Below, in pieces: positions 5,655-6,450 of a stretch of DNA of 6,450 nt. The notes under the pieces are model-generated. The model was not told the origin of the DNA. It made no database searches and saw only the letters and a program-made list of their open reading frames with translations. Both the position numbers and the translations under genes were made by a program. Each line of letters starts with the position of its first letter. Position 1 is the stretch's first letter. Origin of the DNA: DASYAN01 sp036501345. GTDB taxonomy: Bacteria > Chloroflexota > Ktedonobacteria > Ktedonobacterales > Ktedonobacteraceae. The DNA lies in NCBI GenBank assembly GCA_036501345.1, contig DASYAN010000388.1, forward strand, positions 1 to 6,450. Reading direction: 5' to 3'.

Positions 5655-5966
5655 ATGAGAAACTATAGAGTCCTCGGCGAAATCACAGAGGAATATCTCC
5701 GTAACCATCCTGAAGAGGTGGACAATTTTGTCTCTGTTCTCTTTGAAGAATATGCACAAGATGGAGACACTGCGGCACTGCTCTCTTCCCTGCGGGTCAT
5801 TGGTCGCATCAAAGGCATAAGTCTCATAGCAGAAAATTCTGGTCTGAGCCGGAAGGGAGTGCAGAAAGCTCTCTCAGAGGACGGCAATCCGAAGTTTGAG
5901 AGCGTGAATGCCATCATGCATGCCATGGGTTATCGGCTGGCTCCGCAAAAGCTGCAAGTTTTTTAG
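5655..5966 (+). CDS. Small HTH DNA-binding protein, addiction-module antidote (HI1420-like) type, apparently without a toxin
   Basis: 103 aa. The layout matches the putative addiction-module antidote family whose members usually repress their own operon and neutralise a RelE/HigB-type toxin. An N-terminal helical part contains EYLRNHPEEVDNFVSVLFEE (13-32), then an LRVIGRIKG segment, then a helix-turn-helix at about 54-74 (LIAENSGLSRKGVQKALS), followed by the family-typical GNPKFESVNAIMHAMGYRL (77-95). Start: AGGAG at 5643-5647, seven bases from the ATG. In this family the toxin gene normally precedes the antidote; here the upstream spacer (5439-5654) and the 400 bases downstream hold no toxin-like frame, and the gene has its own strong promoter. 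It is therefore an orphan antitoxin or a domesticated regulator (inference). The family call is fairly secure; the biological role is not. Confidence 0.8.
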   Translation: MRNYRVLGEITEEYLRNHPEEVDNFVSVLFEEYAQDGDTAALLSSLRVIGRIKGISLIAENSGLSRKGVQKALSEDGNPKFESVNAIMHAMGYRLAPQKLQVF

Positions 5967-6371
5967 CGGAAGAATAGTAAAGAACCTCTTCAGTCCCATG
6001 CCAGAGAGTCTCAGAAACTCGACAGACGGCTAGAATTAGCATAAAATCTTAGAGGAACAATGTAGATGCATCTTGCAGGATGCACAACTACCTTGTATGC
6101 TCTTTCAAGAATTGAGGCATAGCGTAAGCAATGATTTTACTGGCTACGGCCAAGGTGTAAGACAACAGCTCAGGCAAGCATATATTTGCACAATGCTCTG
6201 AGTATGTTGGCATGCCATAAAATCTATGCTAGATGCAGCACTTGATAAGTGAGATACAGTTTTAACAATCAGCAGAAGAGCAAAGGGCATAAAAAATTCG
6301 GAAAGTCAAAGCACTTCTAAAGAGTTTTGGTGTCACATCTGCTATCAAACGGAGGAATCATACAGGTACCT
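5967..6371. other. Intergenic region between the HTH gene and the GTPase gene
   Basis: About 400 bases without a supported gene. Visible structures: a stem-loop with TGCATC (6067-6072), loop TTGCAG and GATGCA (6079-6084), extended by GTAG/CTAC (6062-6065/6088-6091); GGCATGCC (6209-6216); and CACTT-GAT-AAGTG (6239-6251). The HTH gene ends in a T run overlapping its stop (5959-5964) but without a good hairpin before it. No promoter for the downstream gene stands out; TTGATA (6242-6247) with TAACAA (6263-6268) is too weak to call. Confidence 0.5.
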
Positions 6372-6450
6372 ATGCAAACTAATACAGCTTTAGAAGTGGT
6401 TTCAGAGATGGTTGTACGGCAAGATATTCGCAATGTTGCTATTATAGCTC
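6372..6450 (+). CDS. typA: Translational GTPase, probably TypA/BipA, first 26 codons (cut by window edge)
   Basis: The visible protein starts MQTNTALEVVSEMVVRQD and continues IRNVAIIA at the edge. IRN-[IV]-AIIA followed by HVDHGKT is the start of the G domain of TypA/BipA, a ribosome-associated GTPase involved in ribosome assembly and stress adaptation; LepA and EF-G differ at these positions (IRNFSIIAH, RNIGIIAH). The P-loop itself lies beyond the window, so the call rests on eight residues plus an N-terminal extension of about 18. A clear GGAGG (6351-6355) lies 16 bases from the ATG, unusually far; a weaker AGG (6364-6366) is five bases away. No in-frame ATG, GTG or TTG lies between them. 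The in-frame ATG at 6408 is an alternative start without a good ribosome binding site. Confidence 0.65.
   Translation, partial: MQTNTALEVVSEMVVRQDIRNVAIIA

Overview
The window looks like a piece of chromosome from a Ktedonobacteria-type Chloroflexota bacterium. This is inferred from the DXS, GatB and glutamate dehydrogenase sequence style, from roughly balanced base composition, and from a structured RNA resembling the IscB-associated (HEARO/omega) RNAs that are abundant in Ktedonobacter. No species can be named. Gene density is low. Four ordinary housekeeping genes sit among long, AT-rich, structure-rich spacers.

Layout. Positions 1-493 (minus) hold the N-terminal third of dxs (isoprenoid precursor synthesis), running off the left edge. 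Positions 494-980 are a divergent regulatory spacer with a likely dxs promoter, two copies of an 11-bp direct repeat, and a large dyad lying over an extended -10 element. Positions 981-1577 (plus) encode an unrecognised 198-residue protein with a very acidic block and a basic tail, apparently translated from a leaderless or nearly leaderless mRNA. It ends at a strong terminator facing the convergent glutamate dehydrogenase gene (1649-2917, minus). Positions 2918-3953 contain no convincing protein gene. They hold a densely folded RNA-like segment (about 3131-3433, plus), three tandem 12-bp DnaA-box-like repeats, and a run of palindromes. Positions 3954-5438 (minus) encode GatB. Divergent from it, 5655-5966 (plus) encodes a small HTH protein of the addiction-module antidote type with no adjacent toxin, behind a near-consensus promoter. 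After about 400 bases without a gene, 6372-6450 (plus) is the first 26 codons of a translational GTPase, most likely TypA/BipA.

The genes do not form one operon or pathway: each has its own orientation and spacer. The most interesting part is 3076-3921. There a stand-alone guide-RNA-like element, possibly the remains of an IS200/IS605-type transposon or a non-autonomous copy served in trans, sits beside unusual repeats. The second point of interest is the acidic/basic gene with its dyad-covered leaderless promoter.
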